Origin: Eutreptiella sp. 'Long Island Sound 2002'
Taxonomy: Eukaryota; Euglenozoa; Euglenophyceae; Eutreptiales; Eutreptiaceae
Assembly: GCA_964036045.1 (NCBI GenBank)
Contig: OZ038381.1
Location: forward strand, 62,620,242-62,684,241
DNA: 64,000 nucleotides
Direction: 5' to 3'
How positions within the stretch are numbered: position 1 is the first letter of the stretch; the number at the start of each line of letters is the position of its first letter. Of the stretch, positions 10,691 to 19,483 are shown piece by piece. The position numbers and the translations under genes were made by a program. The notes beneath the pieces were generated by a model. That model was not told the DNA's origin. It saw only the letters and a list, made by a program, of their open reading frames with translations, and searched no databases.

Positions 10691-11371
10691 GATGGTGCGC
10701 CACTGGTGTTGAATGGGTTCCTCACCTTGCTTAACGCGGTGGATGACAAGCTAGTGGGGAATCTTGTGTGGCCTTTTCACCTTGCCATGCAGTTTGCAGG
10801 ATGTGATGTGCCCATCTTTCCGCACGAATCGCTACGGCGACAATGCAAGCGCCTTCGTGCTTCTTTGCCCTTAAAGCCTGCGGTCACTCAGGCAATTGCA
10901 GACTTCGTCAAGGCTCATCCTCAAAATGACCCCTTTGTTCCGGCCGCCGGGCAAGGCCCGGCGGTGCAAGCGCAGAAAGGCAATTAAGCTACAGGGGGTA
11001 GAGGTTCCGGGGGCACGGCACACTCTGACCCTGCTCAGTTCCCCGTAAGTTGCAATGTCTAATGGACTCCGGTCTCCGATCCTCCGTCCCAGCCCCTGTG
11101 TGCGAGGGTTCCGAGCTGATTTCTACGCCCCCAATTTGACGATAATCTGTGCACGGTTTTAGACGAATATGTGCGGGCAGAAATTTCTATTGCTAACCTA
11201 AGTGTCCGTGAGGAGGCCCGTGTGCTAGTAGATGAGGGAGGCTCGGTCACACAAGGTGGCTCGAGAGTGCAATGGCAAAGTCCAACCAACAGCCTTGGAC
11301 CCTCTACTCAGGTAGGGGGAAAGACCGGTCGGCCCATCGGGCTGCCTCCGGTACGCCCGTCGTGTCCATGA
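10679..11371 (+). pseudogene. Unknown protein segment, frame 2, with in-frame stops
   Basis: Begins with GAPLVLNGFLTLLNAVDDKL and HLAMQFAGCDVPIFPHESL and runs to TAA at 10985-10987. It continues in frame past that and a second TAA (11060-11062) with plausible sequence, meets TGA at 11117-11119, then reads DDNLCTVLDEYVRAEISI and VREEARVLVDEGG to TGA at 11369-11371. Near 11275 the coding signal moves to frame 1, where the RS-rich frame begins. It could be one decayed gene. The two TAA codons fit either CAA-to-TAA mutation or a UAR=Gln code, but the TGA needs decay, an intron or an assembly error. Confidence 0.4.
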
Positions 11372-12255
11372 CCCGCGGGGTTGGGACCGCGGCTGCAATT
11401 TCCACCCCCTCTGCCGCGCCAGCGCATGATGTGGATGAAAGAGAACGACGCTGTATCAAACGGTCACATTCGGAAACACGGGAAAGATCGCGTTCCCCCT
11501 CGGGACAGCGCAGATCCTGCCGTCATGGCGGGTCCGGGCGGTCCCGATCCCGGTCCCCGCCGCCGTGGCGCACGCGGCATGTTGACTCCTATTATAACAA
11601 CCAATAAATGCGCAACCCCATGACGTCCCCTACGGGCCCCCCCCTTTCAATACGGGGCGACGTACGGGTATCTTCCGGCGCACAGTGGTGCGGCCACACC
11701 CACGCATTTGTATCAATCACATACCCACACACTGGGCCACAATCTTCTCCCGTCACCGGGAAGCGGGCAGACAGGTATAGTGGCGGTGTATCCCAGTCCG
11801 GCGAACGCCCCACACTCGTGACCTCGAGTGATGCTAACCAATTCTTTCGGCCCCAAGAGCCCCGGACTTCACTGTGGCCAGTGACAGAGTGCATGCTACA
11901 ATTACTCCCCGTGGCGGGCAATCAGCAGTGGGGTTTGTTCTCGAGAAACAGCGCTTGGTTGGGTATGTAGCATCTCCTTCCATTGGTCTCGCTTGTCCCG
12001 GCACCGGGAGCACTGACGAATGTCACCCTTGTGCGTGGAGGTTTCGATTACACCGATTTGCGTGCCCAATGGAGTTCACGTTGTGTGGTGTATAAGTTGT
12101 TCGGTCATGCTACGGCGCATCTCCCTGACCCTTTCGCAATAGAGAGGGCTTTCCCCTGGAGACCGGGTGAGTGTATTATCGCCCTTCTGACGTTTTTGCT
12201 CGGGCCCGGCTCAGCTTTGCGCCGGTTACCACAAGATCTGTCGCTCTTCTGTTGA
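11272..12255 (+). CDS. RS-rich protein of unknown function, open to TGA if TAA/TAG are read through
   Basis: Frame 1 starts with ATG at 11272 and is closed by TGA at 12253-12255. It is interrupted only by TAA (11605-11607) and TAG (11968-11970). Residues about 58-100 are Arg/Ser-rich (ETRERSRSPSG, GRSRSRSPPPW), like SR-type RNA-binding tails. Next comes a tyrosine/asparagine patch (SYYNNQ) with the TAA directly after it. The downstream part encodes FVSITYPHTGPQSSPV, GFDYTDLRAQWSSRCVVYKL and AFPWRPGECIIALLTFLL, which looks like folded protein. Under the standard code this would be three adjacent short ORFs. No homologue is recognised. An overlapping reading in the preceding fragment suggests the true N-terminus lies upstream. 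Confidence 0.45.
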
Positions 12256-12324
12256 TGGTCCTCAATCGAGTGACCCTCCGGCGTCTGGTGCAATACATGT
12301 CGCAAATCGCTTTGCTTCGTATGT

Positions 12325-12344
12325 CGAAATCCCTAGGGATTTCG
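12325..12344. repeat. 20-bp perfect palindrome with CCCTAGGG centre
   Basis: CGAAATCCCTAGGGATTTCG is its own reverse complement. Two further CCTAGG-centred near-palindromes follow at about 12471-12482 and 12508-12520, so three lie within 200 bp. Confidence 0.6.
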
Positions 12345-13500
12345 CATGGGGGTTTTTCCAAATCGCCGGTGATAGCGGTTGCGGTTCGAAACTGTTTTTG
12401 CCGAAACGCGGAGGACAGTTTTTGTGCGGAAAAAACAACGCTTGGTATTTATTACATGCTCGCTCCGGATCCTCCCTAGGGATCTTGGGCCGCGCGGCTT
12501 GCGCAATCCCTAGGATTATTGGGAAAAGTTACATATCTACCTATTTTCAGCTCACCCCAAAATCATTAACCCCCCCACCAGAGCACTTGCCCACTGTGCC
12601 CTTCCCACTACCATTCTCTTTTTCCACAGATCTTTTGTTGACTGGAGAGACCCTTAAGAGCCGGCTTCGTCCGATGAAGGTGCCTATTTGTACGACAACA
12701 AAGGGATGCGGGACCATGGACAGATTTGGTACCATTGATGAGTTACATGCACCTCTTTGTCCCCTGTCCGCCTAAATTGACCGGCCGAGAGTGTACAATG
12801 TGTGTATTTGTGGTGGGTGCCGGCGTTGGATGTACTCCACCCTCAAATGATTGCCTGCCCTTTTTTTTTGTGCTTGGCTTTGTGCATGTTATGTTGTGCG
12901 CGCTGGTGCAAGCAAGGCATTTCGGATAAGTACTTTGCCCAATACATGTGCACTTTCAATCCTTTGCCTCTTTTTGTGCCCCATGTTGCGTTCCAAGGTG
13001 CCAAATTTGGAATAGATGTCGGGTCTTGATGGGCAGACACCGCAAGATGTAAGGTTTGAGTACACCAGACCTGGTCCATGCGAACCCCCGGAACTCCAGT
13101 CCCCATTCGCGGGGCCCCATGGCAACGGGCCATGCAAGGCCCGCGAACGCACGAGTCCTGTGACGCGCGTGAGGACGCCCCCTTTGGCAGCACCAAGTAG
13201 TTGAAGGTTGGCGCCCCCCTTTGCTATTTTTTGTGGTGCATCCCTTGTTGTTCTCTTCTTCCACCCAACCCCTCCCGTTTATCAGTTCCTCCATGTCTTG
13301 CGTTTCTGATCCCGTCCTCCCCGAGTGGGTGTCAGAGTGGGTGGTGAGCTATGGGTATATTCACCAAATGGGCTATCAGACTTCGGCCTTTTATGGACCA
13401 TCACCGTCAACCCGCCGCCCCCCCCCCTCCCCCGGATGTCCCCCCCCCCCCTTGAGAACAATCTTTTGCTTGACACGTCTCTATGCCCTCCCCCTATATC
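12345..13500. other. Region without a supported gene
   Basis: Open frames of 60-125 codons occur on both strands, but none has recognisable protein features and none is clearly better than its complements. Short C-runs appear from 13415 onwards. Confidence 0.4.
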
Positions 13501-13539
13501 ACACTTTGTTATGGAAAATGGGAAACTGGGAAACTTATG

Positions 13540-13765
13540 ACATGGAAAACATGGAACCCCCCCCCCCCTCTCTGAGTACCTGTAGACTCAGACGGGGAAA
13601 TTGAGGGCAAGTTGGCACGAACGGGGAAAGTTTGGAAATGGACCCCCCCCCCCGCCTCTCTCTCAGTACCTGTAGTCTAAGACCGCGAAATTGAGGGCAT
13701 ACTGGCAAGAACGGGGGAAGTTGGAAAATGAAACCTCCCTCCCCTCCCAGTAGCCGCACTCTAAA
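13540..13765. repeat. 84-90 bp tandem repeat with C-runs
   Basis: The words AGTACCTGTAG (13575, 13665) and the related AGTAGCCGCA (13749) mark about 2.5 units. Each unit has a C-run, GTAGACTCAGAC/GTAGTCTAAGAC, GAAATTGAGGGCA and GGAAAGTTTGGAAA. The C-runs differ in length between units. Confidence 0.65.
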
Positions 13766-13782
13766 TATTTCCGCTGCTGTTT

Positions 13783-14235
13783 CAAATTGATTATGCAGAA
13801 CACCCCGGAGGTGTTTTGGTTGTTTGTGGTCTAGGCCCTCGACCATATACCCCTTCAGTGATGAACATGTTGACTACAACTGAGATGGGGTTTTGACATG
13901 TTTGTTTTTGCATCCGATCAGAATGTGCGCACAAATTGATTATGTAGAACATCCTTGAGGTGTTTTGGCTGTGTGTGGTCTAGGCCCTGGCGCCTATGAC
14001 AACAGACCCCTTCAGAGATGAACATGCTGACTACAGCTGAGAAGGGGTTTTGACATGTTTTTTTTTTGCATCCGATCAGAATGTGCTCACAATTTGATTG
14101 CAGAACATCGTTGAGGTGCTTTGGCTGTGTGTGGTCTAGGCCCTGGCGCCTATGACCACAGACCCCTTCAGTGATGAATACGCTAACAACAACTGAGAAG
14201 GGGTTTTGACATGTTTGCTTCTGCAACAACAATTA
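13783..14235. repeat. 149-158 bp tandem repeat, three units
   Basis: Units start at about 13783, 13932 and 14090. Each contains CAAATTGATTATG, GGTGTTTTGGCTGTGTGTGG, TCTAGGCCCTGGCGCCTATG, CCCCTTCAGTGATGAA and GAAGGGGTTTTGACATGTTT. Unit 3 is about 9 bp out of register. A related word (GGGCCCCTTCAATGACAATG) trails at 14247. Confidence 0.75.
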
Positions 14236-14384
14236 CAATTTGCTGACTGCGGGCCCCTTCAATGACAATGCATGACACTTGACATGTGCTGCCTAGGCCT
14301 TCCCGTAGCCCACACCAAGTTTCACGGGATGTGGGTTGTGGGGCTGTGGATTGTCCAGCACGACACAATGCTCCGTCACGCGTT

Positions 14385-14650
14385 GGTCTTCGGTGTGGAC
14401 CCCTGCAGGGACCTTTTTCTTAGGAACTGTTTTGTGCGGACCGAGCCTTTGAAAATGGCCAAAACTTCGCGGCCGAGGAAAGGGACTGCTCCGCAGCACT
14501 GCTGCCACCAGCAGTCAGTCTACCATGTCCGCCCGAATGCACACCATGTCCTCCAATGGCCAGCAAGCATTTTGAAAACCCTTGTTTGTCAATGTCATGT
14601 GCAAGCAACATACATCTGAGAAGGGGCTTTGCGGTGAATTTGAATTTGAT
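14385..14650. repeat. Diverged duplicated segment, copy 1
   Basis: GACCCCTGCAGGGACCTTTT, TTAGGAACTGTTTTGTGCGG and the later CATCTGAGAAGGGGCTTTGC recur in the same order at about 15218-15570. The two copies are offset by about 830-940 bp and clearly diverged. No gene is supported. Confidence 0.55.
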
Positions 14651-15217
14651 TTGCTTATTTCAACCCGACCCTCTTACCTGCACTTCGCTCTGCTCATGCT
14701 TTGTTGTTTCTTCCCAGGATCTGATGACCACCATAAAAAACCCCTTGTCTTCTTCATGCTTTGTCTTGCCGTGTTGTGCCTTGTGCTATTTCTCCACGAA
14801 GTATGGAAAATCATCCAGAGAAATCCATAGTGTAGGCAAAACACCCCTCCCCATGCATAATCGTATGGAATAGCCTGCCTTGACTTTTTCAATGCAATGT
14901 GTCACAAGGTGTGTTCAAAGAATGTATGTGTGTCTGCGTTGTTTGATGTACTTTGGCTTACCGTGACCATTTTATTTGTGGATCCGATTTAATTGATACC
15001 AATTGCAACGGTCATGATGCTGTCCCTTGAGGTGGCAGGACCTGCCTACAGTCTCAGCTGTGACGCTGTGACTGCAGGTGATGTTTACCGCGTATGCACC
15101 CTCCCATTTGCCACTGTTTGCATTTTGTCGTGTGTGCAACCCCTTCAGTGATGATCTCATTCATTTCAATACCCTGTGGGGCTGGTCTGCCGATTTTGGG
15201 TTTGGGCTGTGCCACAA

Positions 15218-15570
15218 ACCCCTGCAGGGACCTTTTTATTAGGCCCTGTTTCGTGTCGGCAGAGCGGTTGAGAACTGCACCGTTTTGTGCACTGGGACCC
15301 GCCCCTTGTGGATTCCTCAACACATGGATGCACAGCACAACATGCAGACGTTCAGCTAAGAAGGCCTGGTCCACTGGTCCACCGGCATGCCATGCCATCA
15401 TCAAGCAGACAAGTCCACTCTCCACTGCGGCCTTGTTATGCCGTAGAGTGGCAGCTCCAAAATTCCACGTGCACCCACCGGGTGTTTCCAAGGGCTCTGC
15501 CACAGGGTATATCCGACCTTCATTTCCCGCAAACAATACACCTGAGAAGGGCTCTGCTATGTGTCACATT
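15218..15570. repeat. Diverged duplicated segment, copy 2
   Basis: Partner of 14385-14650: AACCCCTGCAGGGACCTTTT, TTAGGCCCTGTTTCGTG and CACCTGAGAAGGGCTCTGC. A 224-codon frame (15287-15958) crosses this copy and ends at TGA, but it shows no recognisable domain and overlaps repeats, so I do not call it a gene. Confidence 0.5.
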
Positions 15571-16018
15571 TGCTTCACAATTGGACGTCCTTTGGTGTAT
15601 GTTGCCTTTTGTGTTTTGCTTTCATGTTGCCGTCCACGTCCGTCTTCACGCAATGGGAAACAAATTTGAAAACGCCCCCCCCCTCCCCATTCTGCGACCA
15701 CATCCAAGAGCCCCCCCCCCCTTGACAATAGCATGCTATGTGTCACATTCTCTTTGTACCCATGTCCCTTCGGTGCTTATCTGTTCTTTGTTGCGCATGT
15801 CTCTCTTGACACAAAGGGAAATGGGTGTATTGCATAGGAGACAAGTGTGCACTGAGCCTCTCCTACACATAGGGCACTCTTTTTTTTTCAACCTCCCCCT
15901 TGAGGCGAGGAAGTGCGTCCTGGATCTAGACCGTTGCGTCTCTGACCCGGACATTTGAGTTGGGCCTTCCCCAACACCCACGCGTTCATCCCCCACCCAC
16001 TGCGGGCCGCAATTTGCC

Positions 16019-17656
16019 ATGTCGTCTAGCCCCCTTACACTGGCCTCTTCCGTCCCCTCCAGCCCTTCGTTCCCGGGATGCGGTTGGGGGGATCTGCCGG
16101 AGCTCCTACGGTTTGGAGAACAACCCCCATCGCCACCGTGGGACTCTGACGCTGAGAAGTGTCTCAGCAAAGTTGCCTCGCCCCAGCCTCCATTGCTGAC
16201 ACCGCCCCCCTCTCCCCCTTCATCCAGCCGTGCACCAACAACCTCTCCAACGCCAGTAAGTCCTCCGCGCAGACCCCACGTTACCTCAACCCCATACCAG
16301 GTAGCCATGGAAGCCGTGGAGGAGGCCCTGATGTGCACCGCCGTGCCACCGCCATCCCCCCCACAAGCCCCCAAGTACGTACCCAAGGACCGCCCCACCT
16401 CCCCCAAACCCACTGGTCACGTGCCCTACAGTGCCAAAACACTGCAGCTCATCCGGGAGAATCACGGGGGTGGGGTTCAGTATTTCGTAGACGGGGTGCT
16501 GAACCGCCGAGCGATGTACCGGTTTGCGGTTCAGCAGCCCAAGAAACACCCCCTGCGGGTGTGGCAGGAGGGCATGCGAATTAGCCGTTCGCATTTCCTA
16601 AGCAGGGACTAGGAGCATGCAGCAGTGGTGCTTGAAATCATGTGTGCTACCCCAAAACCCCCCCGTATCCCCAAGCCGGCCCCACAACCTGTGCCTCGTC
16701 GGCCACTGCCCCCTCCAGCAAGTTGTCAGGTGACACTGACCTAGTATAGCAGGCACCGCCGTTCCTCACTCCTCCCACTGGCTCCCGCCCCAAAGCGGCC
16801 ATGCCCCACCTCGCAGTACGGTTCATTGCTCCAGCGGCGTGCCGCTCAGTCCGCCCCACCACCGGAGAGGCCCCAATTTGGGTCATTGCTCCCTACCCAA
16901 GCCCCCCCGCAGCGACCCCAGACTTCGGCGAGGCGTTCCAACAGGATCGTACCTTCTCAAACAAAGTTTTGAAGGATCATCCCGCGCCCTGGATGCGGCT
17001 CCGTGCTGCAAGGGGCCAGACCCCCCCAGATTTGCAAGCGTACACCCAACCAACATTCCAAGAGACGTTGGCCAATCAGCCGGGGTGCAATGGCAAATTT
17101 GCATGTGCCCTCAACAGCTGCCGTGTGCAACACTAGGTATGGTCGCCACGAGGCGAAAGTTGCTGCTAGGGGGGCCCCCGGTGACCCACAAACTCGGTTC
17201 GCATTCAGCTTCGTGGATGAGTCCTCGAGGCATAGCATCCCAGTGGGTCTGGACTTGGCCGCTTTTGGGGCACGGTGCATGTTTTGTGGGGATGCCGGTC
17301 AAGTGCGCCCATACGGTGCCATCACTCTTCTGGCAACGCACCACAGTAAGGTGACAGCTAAACAAATTGCTTGGGCTCCCTCAGAGCATTTTGCTAACCT
17401 TGATGTGCACATGGACGAGGGAGCAGAGATGCAGTATGGTGACTCACAGCGCTTTGCCACAAGTAGTGTGTTGCAGTTCGTTATGTACTGTACAAGGTGT
17501 ACTGCGTGTGTCCTAACCCAACAGTTCCGCATGGACCTGCCATTGGCAACGGTGGTGCGTGGGCTGTTCACGGGGGGGTCATTGGGCTGGTACCCCCTTT
17601 CCTCCCCAGCATCCCCCCCCCCCCCCCGGTGTTGGGAGGGCAACACATCCGCATAG
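16019..17656 (+). CDS. Proline-rich protein with Upf1-like SF1 helicase core (motifs Ic-IV), 5' part
   Basis: Frame 2 starts with ATG at 16019. It is interrupted by TAG (16610-16612, 16742-16744) and TGA (16970-16972). The N-terminus is Pro/Ser-rich, with a conserved-looking block near codons 140-195 (VQYFVDGVLNRRAMYRF). Proline-rich sequence continues past both TAGs. From 17003 on it matches the Upf1/Dna2 type of superfamily 1 helicase: MANLHVPSTAAVCNTR (like motif Ic), FVDESS at about 17213 (motif II, DE-box), CGDAGQVRPYG at about 17285 (motif III) and LTQQFRMDLPLA at about 17514 (QYRM-like motif). A clean Walker A GxGKT is not visible; RPGCGS near 16985 is the nearest match and lacks the lysine. 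The frame ends just after a C15 run, and the rest of the helicase continues in frame 1. This family unwinds RNA or DNA using ATP; this copy may be inactive. Confidence 0.6.
17613..17627. other. C15 homopolymer at the helicase frameshift
   Basis: Fifteen consecutive C separate the frame-2 half of the helicase (ending around LFTGGSLGWYPL) from the frame-1 half (starting VLGGQHIRIVR). The domain order is uninterrupted across it, so the frame change is located here. Confidence 0.75.
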
Positions 17657-18495
17657 TCCGCACACATAATCCGGAGTGGAAACATGAGCTGACACGGTAT
17701 GGGATGTCGGAGGAGCAGGTGGAAAGGCTCAAGAGGGAGATTATGAGAGCATGGCACTCCCTCGTCATGGACGATGAGATGCTTGCCCAGGGGAACCTGG
17801 GCAGGGACGAGGCGTGGCTGGTGCTGCACTTTGTGGAGCATGCACACAATGCACAAGCGTACGCCCCCCGCTCCGTGGCAATCGTCACCACACACTATGC
17901 ACAGATGCTATGGCTGCAGCACTGTGTGTGGGAAGCAGGGCGCATACTGCATGGGGACCAGGCACATGAGTGTGTGCAGGTAATCGCCACCCTGGACCGG
18001 TACCAGGGTCTGCAGGCCCCGGTTGTCCTTGCCTCCATGGTGTCCTTGGAGCCGGGGATCATGAAAGACGTGGTGCGGGCAAACACACTAACCAGCAGGG
18101 CCCAATCTGAGCTGCATCTCTTTGGGCCCTTTTTCGGTTCGGACCCATCCCCCCTCACGGCTGGTTGGTTGAGTGGGTTCAGGGTGATGGCTGACCATCT
18201 GCGGCAAGGAGCATTCCAAGAGCAACTACAGAGCGTGCGGCTTCCAAGGGTTCTGTTCCAACAGCCTACCCTTGCCAAACCAGAGGCAGTTGTAATTTAC
18301 AAGTTAAAGGGGGGGGGTTTTTGGGGGTGGTGGGGCAGTGGCTTTGGAAGCCGTGGAAGAAGCATGCAAAAGCCCTCCACCTTTGGGGATTTCCCCCTCC
18401 CCAAAGTGACCAATTGTTGGATTCGGAGTGAATCATGGCCAACACGAGGGTTTGGACATTGGAGATGCGGCTGCGCCTGGAAACGGGGGAAGTAG
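17628..18495 (+). CDS. Upf1-like SF1 helicase, second RecA domain, 3' part
   Basis: Frame 1, collinear with the upstream half. Recognisable motifs are SVAIVTTHYAQMLWLQ (motif IV, IITPY..Q in the family), VIATLDRYQGLQAPVVL at about 17980 (motif V, T.D.FQG) and RANTLTSRAQSELHLFG at about 18077 (motif VI, N.ALTRAR in the family, arginine kept). These place it in the Upf1/Smubp2/Dna2-type AAA_12 branch. A poly-G run near 18307 follows the domain and the C-terminus beyond it looks low-complexity, so the true stop is uncertain; TAG at 18493 closes the frame. The next gene starts with ATG at 18435 in another frame and overlaps this tail. Confidence 0.7.
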
Positions 18496-19024
18496 AACCA
18501 ATCCACCTCGGGGTGACCCTCCCCGATTTCACAGAGTGGGCATTGCCCTACATCCTCATCAAGGATGAGGACATAGACTGGGCAGCGTGGCATGACATTG
18601 AGGGGTTGGAGAGAGTGTGCCACAAAGATGAAATGCGGGACCACGCGAAGAGGCTTGTACAGTTTCTGATCACCAAACCCCTCCAAAAGTCTCAAACCTA
18701 TCCCTGCGCCCCCCTTGGTCAGCTGCCTACCGCACTGTGTCCCTGCTTGTGTGGCAAGATGCCTACAGTCTCTTGGACACGGTAGACTTCTTGGAGGATG
18801 ACTTGTGCACACCCTTGGGGGTGTATGTGGCACCTTTGCTCCATGGGGTGAGAGAGTGTGTGGGGGGGGGATTGTGTGCCCCACATGCCGTTCACTATGG
18901 ACATACCCTGCACTGTCGTTGGAAGCCACTGCCGGATCGTGTGCAGCGGTATGTCCTTGGCATGGTTGCAGCGAAAGAGAAGCCTGCATCAACTAGGGTT
19001 CGATTCGGAGGGGGAAAACCATGA
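18435..19024 (+). CDS. Hypothetical protein, frameshifted near 18710
   Basis: ATG at 18435 opens frame 3 with good protein character (WTLEMRLRLETGEVEPIH, LPDFTEWALPYILIKDED, DWAAWHDIEGLERVCHKDE). Around a C6 run near 18706-18712 the coding signal changes to frame 2 (VWQDAYSLLDTVDFLEDDL, GVYVAPLLHGVRECV) and ends at TGA 19022-19024. Aromatic and acidic residues suggest a folded globular protein of about 195 residues. I recognise no family. It lies directly after the helicase, possibly in the same transcript or element. Confidence 0.5.
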
Positions 19025-19039
19025 CATGACCCTTGTGTC

Positions 19040-19483
19040 GACGCGCTCTGCGGAACATTCGAAAGCCTCCATGGATTGATTAGGGGCACTGCGGAACATT
19101 TGGAGGTGTGTGTGGAACATTGGTGGTTCCGTATGGTTGGTACTATGTTTGCATGGATCATCATGGGTCGCCGGCCGACATCTGAGGGTCTCTATTGTCT
19201 GCTTGCGGTCTTTGTGCAATGTTTGCTTCCGCGGAACAACCCAGGGTGTCATGAAACAAATCAGGGGCTCTAGCGACAACCCCCCCCCCCCCAAATCCCA
19301 TGACGTGTACCCAGGATCCCCTGAGGTGATCCAAGTTCGTGTGATGTCCTTGCCTTGGCGCAATGACTCGCACCCGTAGAATGTTTGACAGACTATGTGG
19401 AACATTTTGGCGGTCCAAGGAACAGTTGAGCGTCTCCATGGAATAATTTGCCCCTGCAAGGAACGTTTGAACCTCCGTGAATT
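19040..19483. repeat. Degenerate left shoulder of satellite B
   Basis: Spaced words GCGGAACATT, CTCCATGGATTGATTA, GTGGAACATT and CTCCATGGAATAATTT grade into CTCCGTGAATTTTTTA and then into the regular satellite at about 19484. The order looks like increasingly homogeneous monomers from left to right. Confidence 0.5.
19268..19375 (+). repeat. ~100-bp dispersed repeat, copy 1
   Basis: A C14 run, then ATCCCATGAC, AGGATCCCCTGAGGTGATCC and a GATGTCC...GACTCG tail. It recurs at 39001-39110 (also after a C-run) and at 39370-39470. Copies 1 and 2 each lie a few hundred bases 3' of a gene. Confidence 0.65.

Noticed and set aside
15287-15958. 223-codon + frame ending at TGA as a gene
   Set aside because: It lies over a diverged duplicated segment and C-runs, with no recognisable domain and weak protein character.
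17299-17895. 198-codon minus-strand frame opposite the helicase
   Set aside because: Shadow of the helicase coding strand; no domain, whereas the + strand shows ordered SF1 motifs.
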